DNA of 64,000 nt from the NCBI RefSeq assembly GCF_000001735.4, contig NC_003070.9, positions 9,920,001-9,984,000 on the forward strand, read 5' to 3'. The notes below the pieces were generated by a model, which saw only the letters and a list, made by a program, of their open reading frames with translations, was not told where the DNA came from and ran no database searches. Below, piece by piece: positions 48,227 to 59,935 of this stretch (position 1 is its first letter; every line of letters starts with the position of its first letter). This DNA is from Arabidopsis thaliana (lineage: Eukaryota > Streptophyta > Magnoliopsida > Brassicales > Brassicaceae). Made by a program: the position numbers and the translations under genes.

Positions 48227-50133
48227 GGGAGAGATTTAGAGAGAGAGAAAGAGAATGGAACATGATTGAAGTTTTTGAAGAAGAAGGGTGAGGTTACTGT
48301 TGAACAGCTTTGGTGCAAGAAAGCAAGAGAAAGGTATGGTGTGAAAACAAATCATGAAATCAAAGTTGCTTTAATTTCAAAGTTGCTCAATTATTTAATT
48401 TGCAATTAACGTTTTTACGTGTGTGTATCTGTGCATGAGTGAATGTGTGTAATCATTCATTTCCTTAAAAGTTTGATATGATTTTCTAAAATTATTTCCG
48501 CCTCAATGTATTGTTAGTTTGTTATAATGATACACTTTTAGAAATTAAGATTTTGCATGTATCAATTATTGGTATTTTATAGGAAGATTCATCGCCGGAT
48601 ATCTTGGTGGATGATTGAAACAAAAAAAAAAAAAACGTAGCTAATTCGAATTTTCTAAACTCTCATGCTGGTTTTCGGGCATGTTCAAAATGTGTGACTA
48701 TACAAAAGATAACCAAAATATTACATATTTTAACTTTTAAGCTAAGCCAAACACACAAGATTTCTTTTAGATGTACAATAATAAGCACAAATTAACATAT
48801 CAATATTATCATTGGCCCGAGCATTCCTAGTATACTGTAGTTAGAGATGAGCATACATAATCTACATTTTGTCTCCTACGAAAATGTATTTGGTCTTATG
48901 TGTAGAATCTAGAGCCTCTTTAGGGATGAGACCAAGCGGGAACAAGGATGATAATAGGTAATTCAAAGATTTTTATTCGTGTATTGTTATAATCCAATAT
49001 AAAATCTGTGCACACATGTACTCCCACAAAAAGTGGATCATCGAAACTGACATATACGGAGATCTTGCTTCCAATTTTGGAAAATGATTCTTTATTTCCA
49101 AATTTAAGACTCGTTCGTTCCCGAGTCACTGAAGTCAAGGAATCAAATTGGTTACTAAATTCAGCAGTTGCAACAGTCGTGTGGACTACTACGCTGGCCA
49201 CGTGTGATGTTCAGGCTTTGACTTCTGGCTCCTTTGTGGTGTTATTTCTTCTTCTTCTTCTTGTTCTTCAAACCATAATTCTGGTTTCCGATTTAAATAC
49301 ATAATAGTATGAAAGTCAAAATCTAGCTGCTTGCTGTATTCAATTTTGGAACATAATCTCCCTTCAATTTTAAAAGAATCAGAAAATAGTTCCAATTCCA
49401 AATGCATACGAGCTACAATAGAAGGCGATTCGATGTAAGAACCCATGAAAACTGATTCACTTTTATATTTATAAAGTAAAATAGTTAAAACATTTGCAGA
49501 TATGGTTTAAGAATCAACAAAAGGGGTCTTAGAACTCTTAAGAAAATCTTCCTGCTTACTGCAATGGTGAGAACAAGAGTCATCCATCTACAACACCAGA
49601 AAACAAACGATACAGACACTACATTAGAAACTTTCGACTCATTTATCGAGCTAAAACAAAAACAAAAGAAAATTGCCTAGAGACGTAACTCAATTATTAT
49701 CACTTCTAATGGCAAACTGCCCTAAGATCAAGTTCAAGAAACCCAAAAGAAAAGTCTCATTTCAGCACCACCTTGTCTTAGACTGCATGCATCGCTGACC
49801 TCTCCCCAGTAATTCATCATACATCATCATTGCAATCTGAGTGAATACCAATTTTTTGTATCAGTGTGGTTCTTATGCTGATGACAAGTGTTCTAGTCCA
49901 AGATATTCAGAAAATATAGCAGTATGTCAATATTTCAAGCATATTTGACCGCATTAACAAAGACCACACTATCGCAGAGAATCAACTACAAATGACCCAT
50001 CTTTCTAAGAAACGATCGCTTATGTATCCATATAGAAAAACTCTATAACCATGATGGCAAATCCAGTAAAAAGACCCAACTCCAAGACCAGAAGATAAAT
50101 TGATTGACTCACATCACTTTTGTTGATGGATCT
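48227..50133. other. Kinase promoter, unknown ORF pair, and 3' region of the NFD6-like gene
   Basis: 48227-48600 is the kinase 5' region with a purine-rich leader. 48920-49446 holds two overlapping minus-strand frames listed separately. 49500-50133 is probably the 3' UTR (perhaps spliced) of the minus-strand NFD6-like gene. Confidence 0.45.
48920..49446 (-). pseudogene. Unrecognised protein-like ORF pair, possibly one frameshifted gene
   Basis: On the minus strand one frame (49446-49189) begins MGSYIESPSIVARMHLELEL and ends in an acidic EEQEEEEE run. A second frame overlaps its end and continues to 48920, with ordered-looking text (GSKISVYVSFDDPLFVGVHV, FELPIIILVPAW). Together they would make about 175 residues if one base were lost or an intron spliced. 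A TATAAATA (49465-49472) lies just upstream, so the true start may be a later ATG. I do not recognise a family. It could be a small real gene, a pseudogene, or chance. Confidence 0.3.
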
Positions 50134-51433
50134 TCATCTAGTCTCGTCTAGCCCTACAAAGCAAAAAAAATTGATTTTTTCTCAATGGATTCAAGACATT
50201 GGATTTAACTGGGTAAAGATATGTACAAAAAGATGACACAGGACAGACTCTGCTAAAGGATTTTTCTATTAGAGTAGTATGTTTTCCTAGACTGTCCAAT
50301 TATTTAGAGGTGGAGTATTCTAGATGCCAAAAAGATCTGTAAAAAATGACTTCTGTTCGTAAAAACCAAAATCTTAAGGGCATATACCTAAGAACTTAAT
50401 ACTGGGACAAACCATGCATAAGGAAAGTTCAATAACACAATTGCACGAGAAACTCAAAACTCAGGATCCAAAAAAATTTGAGTTCAGGAAAGAAAAAGCC
50501 TAATAGAGCTACCTCCCAATCAACAATGCACACATAATGAAAACTGAGAGATGCCAGAGAAGTTTAGAATTAATTGAATAAATGAACACATAAAAAATCC
50601 ACATTCACTACACTAAATAAAGTTAAGATCTTGTTTTAACTTTCTATGTAAAACAGAGCAACTCTAAACCTAGCCCATAACAACAACAACCGTAATGTGG
50701 GGAGATCCACAAGCATATGATCATTACCAGTTTACCACTATTATGCAACAAACTTAAGAATGCAGACATTTTGTCTAATCAATAATCCTACTATGATTGA
50801 CATCTTCAACAACAAAGAGGTTTCTTCTTAGCAAGCTCTCCACTAAAACATGCACACGAAAGACTACACTAAACACTCAAATCAAATCAAACTCGGTAAC
50901 AATTCAATTCAATTCAATCAAGAGACCTATCGAAAAAATGAAACACATTTGTCTTTAAGCATTTTTGTTTGTGCATTTCATTTACCAGACAACTAAGCAT
51001 GTAAACTTTATTCTATCATCAAGAAACTAAACAATATAGAGAATAATAAGCAATGAGAAGAGAGTGAAGTACCATCAACGATCCAACCACGGCGTGAAAC
51101 TGAGAGCATTGAATTGAGCAAAGCGGAAGCAGTGGCAGTGTGGTAAGGGAGCATCGTCTCCACGCAACAGCTTAGTTCTACCGGAGATCTTTCATTCCAA
51201 ACAAAATTCGCAAAACCAAAACAATTTCAGAACGGAGAATAAAACGAACTAAGAGACCAAATCAGTGTTAAGAAGATATACCTGAAAATGCGATTTGTTA
51301 GAGGACTCTGTTTAGGCATCCGAAACGCGGTCCGTGCCGATGACGGCATAGGCTTGGGTCCGGCGGAGAATCTAAATGCGGTGGACGATGCTCGGCTTGC
51401 GGCGGAGCGGAACACGGACCTTGCGGCGGACAT
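50134..51433 (-). CDS. NFD6-like small organelle-targeted protein
   Basis: Three coding exons, 51282-51433, 51073-51188 and 50134-50153, give 95 residues. The last coding exon is only 20 bases (codons for the ending GLDETR). Residues 1-48 ([20 protein letters not shown] onward) are rich in Ser, Ala and Arg with no acidic residues, a classical mitochondrial or chloroplast transit peptide. The conserved core is [20 protein letters not shown] then [20 protein letters not shown], which matches the NUCLEAR FUSION DEFECTIVE 6 family, a mitochondrial protein needed for polar nuclear fusion in the female gametophyte. The role of this relative is unknown. Exon phases join cleanly (AG/A and G/GG). From memory this is At1g28395, which has several splice forms in the 3' region. 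Confidence 0.85.
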
Positions 51434-52731
51434 TGGACGTGTAGGATCTTTGGATTTGTTTTATTTTTTTGTTCAATTTTTGGAGAAGAGAGAGTTTAGG
51501 GCTTTTGCGTAGGGTTTTGCGTAAGGGAGGGATCTGATGCAGCTGCACCTACAGGAAGCTCTGTGAAACTGTTGCTTGCTGCGGATAAGTGACACGTGTC
51601 AAATCCGTAATTTCTAGTTTTCTTCTACATTAATTGGTTTTACCGGAATATTGAGAAAAATAGCTAGTAAACATTATGATAAAAAATAGTTAACAAAAAA
51701 AATATTTATTTATAGAAAAGGTAAATAAATTAAAATAGTTTCTCGGCATGGTGGTAATATATTAATATTCATGTAATGATTTTAAAATATATTTTAGAAA
51801 AGGTGAATAAATCCAGGAAAGGAGAAAAGAGGTTTTTAGTTTGTCCTTTATGTTGGCCGTGATTAACGGAATGGGGACTCTTCTTTTCCTCGTAAAAGAC
51901 TCGAGAATGGATTCTTATTGCTAAGTGCTTTGGAAGTGTCGTTGTCTTTTACTTGTCCCGGCGTTTCTGTTAGTCTTTTCCACCCATATTACCACCAATT
52001 ACACTAAACTTCTTATTGTTTACTATTTTTCAATAAACGAATGTACAGAGAACAGATTTTCCCTCCTATTGATGCCAAGAAAGCAAGAAACGCGATTGAA
52101 TGTAACAAAGGCTTAATGTATCCATCTCAAGGCTGAGATTATAGCTAACATTAAGGCACATGTTTGAGAAGATTTTTGTGGCTTCGACAACATTTCGATT
52201 TAATCAAGTGGAGTAATATATGTTTCTAGATCCATAAGATTAAATAGTTGTTGTGCAAGTAATTATTACTTTCTCTTTTGCACTTACGCAAGGAGGAAGA
52301 GGCATCTTCATGTCCCCCATTATAAATCATTGTAAGCAGTCACGTTTGGTCCCATTTTAATAATGGGAGATCCATACAGTCTTTATCTAAATTATCTTTT
52401 ACAATATAACCAAAAAGTGATTAAATTAACATAAGAGAATAATAACATAAAGTAGCACCATATATATAAACTATCTTTCTTTCACCGAATAATATATGCA
52501 AACGCAAACATCAAAGTTCAAAAACCCATAGAAAAGCAAACCCACCGATTAACTAAAAAAAAAAAAAAACTCCTTTCTCTTTTTTGTTTTTGTTTTCACT
52601 TTTAAGTTTTGCAATGATAACAACGATTTAGTTTGACTAAACAACGATAAGTAATATAACTTAGTTTGAAATAAAAGAAAGTACTTTTAAGAGTGTAGTA
52701 GTCTTGAGAGGAAATCAAATAACAATCTTCA
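51434..52731. other. Intergenic before the E6-like gene 3' end
   Basis: Left part is the NFD6-like promoter (GC-richer to about 51600), then AT-rich DNA. 52500-52731 is probably the 3' UTR of the minus-strand E6-like gene. No coding gene. Confidence 0.5.
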
Positions 52732-53739
52732 TCAAGGCTTGAACTGATTAGTGCCTTGCTCCTCAACAAACTCTTCAGGCTGTTCGTTCATCAAGTTCTT
52801 CTCCCACTTGGAGTTGTACGGATCCTTAAAACTGTTCTCCTCGTTGTTGTTTCCGTACGAGTACGATTGCTGTTCGTAGTTAGTCTCGGTCGCGGGAGAA
52901 GAATAGTAACCGGCGGGGCTTTTACTGTGTGACTTCCGGTAGTAATGGCCGTGGTTTCTGTCGTTGTAAAGGTCGTAGTAGTAGCTACCTTTCTCCATGA
53001 ACCTTGTGTCACTCATGCCTTGTCTCTCCAAGTTGTGGCTGTAACCTTTGTACGGTGTTTCACGTTCTAACTCTGTCCCGTAAGCGTTAGAGTTGTAGAC
53101 GTTTTTCTTGTTGTCTTCATTGTTCTCGGGGAAAGACTCTTCCTTAACGTTTTCATCGTACTTGTAGTTGTAGTTGTTGTTGTTGTTGTTGTTGTTGAAC
53201 TCTTCCTTGGCGTAATTTTCATCGTACTTGTTGTTGTTGAACTCTTCCTTGAAGTTTGCATCGTACTTGTTGTTGTTGTTGTTGAACTCCTCATTGTTAT
53301 AACCTTTAGTGCCGTAGTTCTCTGTCTTCTTCGGGTAATTTTCCTCGTAGTTGTTGAAAGACTCTTCGGTCTCGCTCAGGCTTGGAGTGGAGAAAGTCTT
53401 GCTGTTGACTTTTTCATCGTTCTTGTTGTTGTTGTTGAACTCTTCTTTGTTGTCGTTGTTGTTGTTGTATGTGGTCTCGTGACCATACAAGCCATACCCG
53501 TTTCCGGACTCGGGGACAAAGGTAGGATCTTGTTCTTGCTCTTTCTTGTTGAGGACGGATTCTTCTACTGTGGTTTTCTCGCTAGTCTCAAGAGGGATGA
53601 AACTGTTAGGGTTTTGATCTTTGGGGGATTCTCTGTGGAATTTTCCAAAGAAGTAACTGTCTCTTGCATGGATTTGGGTGGAGAGAAGAACAAGTGTAGT
53701 GAAGAAGAATAAGAGGGAGCCTCTAGTGGAGAAAGCCAT
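52732..53739 (-). CDS. Asparagine-rich secreted E6-like protein
   Basis: Single exon, 335 residues. Residues 1-26 (MAFSTRGSLLFFFTTLVLLS then TQIHAR) are a signal peptide. The body is hydrophilic, with many Asn and Glu residues in imperfect tandem units of the form EEFNNN(N)KYDEN (residues about 85-200). These are encoded by AAC/AAT runs that read as GTT repeats on the plus strand. The conserved part is RQGMSDTRFMEKGSYYYDLY, the hallmark of the cotton-fibre protein E6 family. No cysteines in the mature chain and no membrane segment, so it should be an apoplastic or cell-wall protein. Some databases call it a GATA zinc finger protein, but no zinc finger is visible. Function unknown. From memory this is At1g28400, with a relative at At2g33850. 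Confidence 0.92.
   Translation of the reverse strand: MAFSTRGSLLFFFTTLVLLSTQIHARDSYFFGKFHRESPKDQNPNSFIPLETSEKTTVEESVLNKKEQEQDPTFVPESGNGYGLYGHETTYNNNNDNKEEFNNNNKNDEKVNSKTFSTPSLSETEESFNNYEENYPKKTENYGTKGYNNEEFNNNNNKYDANFKEEFNNNKYDENYAKEEFNNNNNNNNYNYKYDENVKEESFPENNEDNKKNVYNSNAYGTELERETPYKGYSHNLERQGMSDTRFMEKGSYYYDLYNDRNHGHYYRKSHSKSPAGYYSSPATETNYEQQSYSYGNNNEENSFKDPYNSKWEKNLMNEQPEEFVEEQGTNQFKP
53160..53300. repeat. GTT trinucleotide repeats coding for poly-Asn
   Basis: Blocks of GTTGTT units (for example 53164-53196, 53230-53240 and 53268-53285) encode Asn runs of the E6-like protein on the minus strand. They are prone to length change by replication slippage. Confidence 0.8.
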
Positions 53740-56681
53740 GATGTGAGTAGTAGTAGTGTGATAGAGAGAAGAGAAGAGACAATTAGATATTGTGGGTTTA
53801 TTGAGAGCTAGTGTGAGCTTATATATATTGAAAGATTCTAAGCTCTGTGGCTTCTTTTTCTTTCTTCTTTTACCTTTTTTTCTTTAGAAATTGTGGACTT
53901 TTTTTAATGTGTTTTAATTTGAAGTCGTTAGGTGGAAATGGGGACTGGATAGGTGATAATGGTTGATGGTGGGTCCATTAGGATGAGATGATTTTTCAAA
54001 GAGGTAGCTCAGCTTTCTCGCCTATAAGATTAGTTTATCAGAAAAAGGTTATTAACCATCCTTTTGGTTTGTTAACTTTACCAAATTACAATTATCGACT
54101 AGTTTATTTGAGATGAGAACATGGATCGTATTTTAGTAGTCTTGTTGGAAACACAACAAATATGGACTAGGAACAGATAAGGCTTTTGTAGTTTTCCCAT
54201 TCATCCGTATCATACTGTCACACTCATTGTTGCTTAGCAGCTTAGGAGTTGGAACCAAAATTCAAGTCCTATCATAAAAGTTTTCATATTGGTAGCATTA
54301 GTTGGAAGATACATCTCGTCCAAAATTACTTATTTTAATTAAGTACCTTAATTAATCATAGTTAAAATAAATAAAAGAAAACATTTTGTTAGTATTCCGA
54401 GAAAACATGGAGAAGCTAGAAAAATGTGTGTTGTTTATAAACATTATTCTTCCTAATTTTACCCCTAACAAATCGACATAACAGTGTCATGTTGATCATT
54501 GAATAGCCTCGAGATGCTTTCTTATGTAAAAATCACTTTATAGTATATGTCTCCAACTTTCCCGATCTTCAAGCAAACTTATAGTATTTGATTATTTCGG
54601 ATGGTCAGACAAAACCACACTTATATAAAGCTGATTTGAAATGCACCAGTAAATTCAGTAATCTTTATCATCATGTACTACTCGTAATCATTCTTGCTTT
54701 ATAATACGAGCAAACAAGAATAATAGATTTTGGGGTATTTGGTCCGATCAACATTGATATCTGAAGTTACTATGTGAATTTTTGTTTCACTGTCTCAATA
54801 TAACTTAACACAAGAAGCCAGGGCGAATGAGCCATCAAAACATGAACCATCGTTGTAAACTAAAACTTTGTCGTCGTTGCTCTTTGGTGTGGTTTCACTA
54901 TGTCCAAAAAAGGAGAAAGAAAATAGGATATTAAAAAGAAAACAAAGAGGGAGGAATTGAGAGGCGAGTAATAATGCGAGGATTGAGGGAGGGTTAGTGG
55001 GAATTGCCCCAATCCCACTGATCACTATGGAGACACCAATACACATATCATGTGACCCTAAGCCACTAATCTCTCTAGTCTCTATTGTCAGTGATTAAAT
55101 TTCTTGACTCTATATGTCCTCATGTATCTTATTCTTTCCTCATAATACATCTACAATCTAAGATATGCACTTAAAAAAAAAGTATTAAAAATATCGAATT
55201 TTGTTTTTTGAATTAGATTCCCATGTAGTAGATAACATATATGAACAAAATATACTAGGATTTATAGAAAAAGCAAACAAAAAAATTGTCAACAGAAAAG
55301 GAGAAAAAGAGACAAATGTTATTAAGTTATAATGTCAAGCAACATTGAGTAATTTGCGGGGATGAGTATGAGAGAGTAGGTATTTTCACGTTTTCAGACG
55401 TAGAGACATACAAAGAGCTTATCAACCATTTTAAAAGCTAAAAGGATTTCCCAACATAAATGAGAAGAATAAAGTGCATGTTTCCTTCTTTGAAATTGAA
55501 ATAACTAAGAAAGCATGTATTGTATCATTTTTTAAAAACAAATAAAAGAAGGATATGATGAAAATAAAAGTACCAAATTCAATAAAAAGGGTAAAAGAAA
55601 AAAACAAAGTGGAAGATTTACTAATAATGGTTTGACCAAAAAAAAAAGAGGTTAATTCAATCAATCAAAGACAAAAACTCGAAAGTGTTGGGGAGATTTT
55701 GTGGCGTGACTAGCGGAATGGGACCGACAAAAGAGAGGTCGTGTGGTGGGAGTAGTCGAGCTTTGTACTTTGTAGGACCATTGCATCAACAATCTCGACT
55801 TATTGTAATTTAAGGGATACATACTAAAATGTAGTTTTCCATGCTACAATAACAACTAGTTATATTAAGATTTTTTGTTTTTTTTGTTTTTTGGTCATCT
55901 CATTTTATTAGATAATGAAAAAGATCAAACTTCCAAACAACTAGTTAAGAAAATTATGCTGAAAATGTATAAACTAAACCAAGATAATAATAATGAATGA
56001 GTGATCTCAACCTATTGTCCTACATTATCCTGAAGAGAGGTTGATCTTTGATTAGCTTCACACTAAAAATGAATGACTGATCTCAATCTATTGTACTACA
56101 ATATGGAATTTCTGAATTTCTTGCAGAGAGAATGTGAGAATGTGTAAGGAATTTGTTTGTTAGTAAAATAACTTTCATTTTCCAATAATGTGGTCTTGTA
56201 TATATAAACTTTCACTACACTACATGTAGTAAAATCATCTCACGTTAAACCATACAAAGGCTACTCCTACTTACGACAAACATCTAACGGTAAAACAACG
56301 AACAAGGACTTGACTTTTGTCTGCATGTCTTTGGTTTTGTCTCTTTTTTCAATAACAAATTCAATTTCCAACAATTGAACTTGGATACAACTGTGCACCT
56401 TGCCCCATAATAACTGGTTTAAACTTTAAACCACAGAGTAACCGGATTTTGGTTTGTTCACGGATGTAATTGATCCTACTAGGATTATCCTACGGATCTC
56501 AAAGCTTAAAACTAGACAATTTCTTGAGCAATGAGAAGCAAAACCAATCTGAACATTGCTGATGCATCGGTTGAACATGTCATCCAGAAACCAAACTAGG
56601 AAGAGAGTAACATCCATGCTCCAAACACTGGGAAGGTAATTAGTGCAGATGCCTGGAGATTTCATTTTTAATCAGATGTGA
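53740..56681. other. Intergenic between the E6-like and coiled-coil genes
   Basis: The first 150 bases are the E6-like promoter (TATATATT near 53821-53828). The rest is AT-rich. An 83-codon minus-strand frame (54795-55046) has a hydrophobic middle but no recognised family. Near 55990-56130 the phrase ATGAATGA.TGATCTCAA.CTATTGT is repeated twice. 56400-56681 is probably 3' UTR of the coiled-coil gene. Confidence 0.45.
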
Positions 56682-59080
56682 TTAAGGATCAGACAAATCA
56701 AACATTGATTTAAACCATCTACAAGCTCTGAAAAATATGAACTGACATACCATGAAAAACACCACTTCTCTGTTTGCGAGAGCCGCTGTGATCTCGGTTC
56801 TTTCCATCTCATGCTCGATGAAGCCTTGCAACTATAAAGAATCAAAGCAAAGCGCGGTTACAGATTCATTCGATCTAAATACTGGAGATTGTGAAATGTG
56901 ATTATCTGAAACAAAACCTGGTGGTGATATTTGGTAACAGCTGCCCAGAGGCTTTTTAACTGTGACAGGGCTTTTGTGAGATACGGTTGCACAGAGAGAA
57001 CCTTCTTTCCCTTCCAGTGAATGTCAAATGCTTCATCAACTTTGGGCAGATGTTTTCTTTGGATATCGCTCATGAGCTAAATACAGATACACAAAGGAGA
57101 AATGAGAGGCTATGAGATTATTAAACGACGGTTTAATTGTCTATTCCTCAGATTTCATATCACTGGGAGTCCACAGCTGGATTTGAAATTTACCTTCACG
57201 AACGGGCATCTGCTAGGTGTGTGATGCCTTCGGTTATTGAATTCTCTCATCTTCAAGATGCAATAGGAACAATCATCAGTGACGTGAATTTATACCCCAC
57301 TTGGTCACAACTCACAAGATTCAACTGCATTAAGCGAAAGAAACTTAAAGGCAAAAATTAAAAACCTGCTCAAGATGTTGAACCTGAATCCACTGCTCCG
57401 TAACAACTTCTGTCATCTAAAAATGATAAAGGAAGTAGGTCAGTGCCAAAAGAGCTTGAAGCATTTGGTGACAGCAACAATCTAAAACTCATTTTCATAC
57501 AAACATATCAGAAACAGACAGATTTCATTTGCTACCACATCAAAGGGACAAACAAAAACAAGACAAGGACAAAACCAAACAAAAGTGGGGTAATTTGGTA
57601 CTACACATAACAAATTTAGTTACATAGATTAATAGATGCTTAAATACCTAACAACAACAAGTTTTATGCCGATTTATGTTGGTTCTCTGAGATCCAAACA
57701 TATATATTCAAAGTTTAAAGGAATCTATCAAAATTTTTGTAGAAATTAAACTGAAGTGAACTTAGAGATGATTCTGAACTACCAAGAATAGTTAATAATT
57801 TCTGCTTTGGATAGAAGATTAAAGGAATGGGTGAAGTAAGAAAAGCCAATAATCACCTGTTCAACTTCCAAAGCCTTAGCTTTAAGTTTATTCTTAGCTT
57901 CTCTTGCTTTATCCTCTAAAACGTGTAGCTCGAAGTTGGTTGTTCTCAAGGCAGCCCATAGAAGTTTCACCTACCATTGCCAACCCTGTTCTTTAGATTA
58001 GTGGAGTTGAAGAATAAGTAGCTCCAGCATTGGCAGAACACAATTTGGGAAATAAACCAATAGAAAAAAACATTTTGAGAACTAGTCTAAAGAATAGAAT
58101 AGCCACATGACTGAACAGACCTCTTCTTCTAACTCGCTTATCCTCTTTTGAACCAAAGGTAAGCCGCTCTGAGATCAAATAACAAGTGTTAGCAATGCAA
58201 CTACCATGATAAAGTGATGGCACAATATACATTTCAGATAAGAAACTAGCTCCAAACAGAAGAAACAAAGACCCTACTTCAAGAGCAGCAACATAATCAA
58301 ACTCAGTACAATCTTCTAAGGGTTTATAAACTGATTCAAATACAACTAGAAGAGGGATAAAACATTACGAGCCGAGTACTTATCATACAACCAGGCAAGT
58401 TTTCGTATCACCAATACTTAGACATCCTACAACAAAGGTGTGGCAACTATACAGAAGTGGCAGCTACAACTATAATGATTAAGCTCAATAGGGCATTGAG
58501 TTTTCTCAAGTAAACATTATTCAGAAAGGGGGTATCATAGGAGAGCCTCAGACTAGCACATACGATCTAATGAGTGTCCTACCACATTCATTCCCTCATC
58601 AGCAGAGGAAATTTTTAAAGCCTTTTAGCTAATTCTACTTAACATAACTAAATGTTCAATACATTCTCCTTAGAGAACCAAACCAACCTTGTCAATGTAT
58701 GAAGCAGACTGCAAATCAAGGATCTGAGTTTCAGCAACTTGGATCAACTTCTCACGCTCTTTCAAGTAAAGGGTCTTACCATCCAACTTCTGTATTGTCG
58801 CCTCAAGAACAGCTTCTACACGATCAGAGCCAATCGATTCCCAGCAAACAAAACAATACAATTAGCAAAAAGAAAAAGAAAAAAGAGAAGCCTTGGTGGT
58901 TCAACCCAAAACCACCACGAACAAAAAGAAACAAACTTTACCCAATTGAGATATTCTGAGCTTAGCTGAGTCCAGATCATTGATCAAGTTCTGATTAGAA
59001 CCGATCTGCTGCTGGACTTGAGAGGAGAAAACGAAGAGTGGTGAAATGATGAAAAACAGAGCAGCCAAATGCAGCCCCAT
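56682..59080 (-). CDS. Secretory-pathway coiled-coil protein (myosin-heavy-chain-like)
   Basis: Exons read on the minus strand: 58942-59080, 58688-58815, about 58122-58169, about 57859-57973, about 57368-57418, about 56930-57076, and a last exon near 56682-56835. Residues 1-21 (MGLHLAALFFIISPLFVFSSQ) are a signal peptide. This supports the start at 59080 rather than 59173, where the extension is charged. The chain is then mostly amphipathic helix: KLRISQLEAVLEATIQKL, YLKEREKLIQVAETQILDL, VQKRISELEEE, KAREAKNKLKAKALEVEQ. Near the end a hydrophobic segment (EVVFFMVCQFIFF) may anchor it, if the short GTATGT...TTTCAG inside it is not spliced. It is probably an ER or secretory tethering or structural protein. 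Function unknown. From memory this is At1g28410. It is divergent to RLT1. Confidence 0.78.
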
Positions 59081-59935
59081 TCTCTGTTCACCGGAGTTCC
59101 GACGTTCCCGGCGTCGGAAACTAAGCCAACAGTTTCGTCTCTCCTCTTCTTCTTCAGAGAGATTTCGAGTCAAAGCTTCCTCGTAAAGGTTCTTTCGATT
59201 CCTCTGTGATTCATAGGGACGGCGAGTAAACCGGGATTAAAAAATCTGAATTGAAGTATTGAACCGGTTTTAAAAACGACAAGGACTGTACACTTGAAAA
59301 CAATAAAGGGCAAGATGTTTACTCTCAACACAAGTGGTTCCTCAAAAAAAAAATCTGGGGGATATGATAATCATGCAACCAGCCTGCGGATCTGAAAGAC
59401 AACAACACGAACACGAGACCAAAAGCACGTTAAAGCCCTTCAAGAGTTGTTGTATTAATTTAGTTTTAAATTAACTTGATTTATATAATAAAAAGAAAAA
59501 AAGCTTTGATAAACACATCAACGGCAGAAACACACATAAGCACGCGATTCGCTGTAGAATCCTCAAGTTTCGATTTTTTTTTTCTTTTCATTTACAACAA
59601 AAAAAAACAAGATTTTAATTAAGAAGAAAGGCAAAAAAAAAGAAAGGAATATGAAGGAGGTTGAAATTGAGATGAGTGGTACTACTACTACTACTACTAG
59701 AAGCCCTGTTGTTGTTTTTCTTCCTTTTTGGTTTTTATCGATTTTACTATTATTATTGTTTGTTCTTCCTCTTCTTCTTATTCTTACTCTTATATATTCT
59801 ACTTCTTTTTATTTTTATTTTTTTACGTTTTTGGATCAGGGTTTGTTTGTTCAATAGAAAGCCCTAGTTTTTGTTTTTGTGTTCTTTGATTCTTCTTGCG
59901 GCCGTTTCTGGGTTTCTTCTTCTTCTTCTCTTTCC
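59081..59935. other. Bidirectional promoter region and RLT1 5' UTR
   Basis: The minus-strand coiled-coil gene and plus-strand RLT1 diverge from here. 59570-59935 is T- and A-rich, then CTT-rich, and contains an upstream open frame listed separately. A (TAC)n run lies at 59682-59699. Confidence 0.5.
59651..59857 (+). CDS. Upstream open reading frame in the RLT1 leader
   Basis: A 68-codon frame starting MKEVEIEMSGTTTTTTRSPV, followed by about 40 very hydrophobic residues (Leu, Phe, Ile, Tyr), ends 78 bases before the RLT1 ATG. It lies in probable 5' UTR. If transcribed it could reduce RLT1 translation. The hydrophobic text comes from T-rich DNA, so peptide function is doubtful. Confidence 0.35.
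   Translation: MKEVEIEMSGTTTTTTRSPVVVFLPFWFLSILLLLLFVLPLLLILTLIYSTSFYFYFFTFLDQGLFVQ

Noticed and set aside
54795..55046. 83-codon minus-strand frame with a hydrophobic segment
   Set aside because: The hydrophobicity comes from T-rich composition; there is no conserved motif.
59081..59173. Upstream start MTRNLSEEEEERR for the coiled-coil gene
   Set aside because: It would bury the signal peptide MGLHLAALFFI behind a charged extension.
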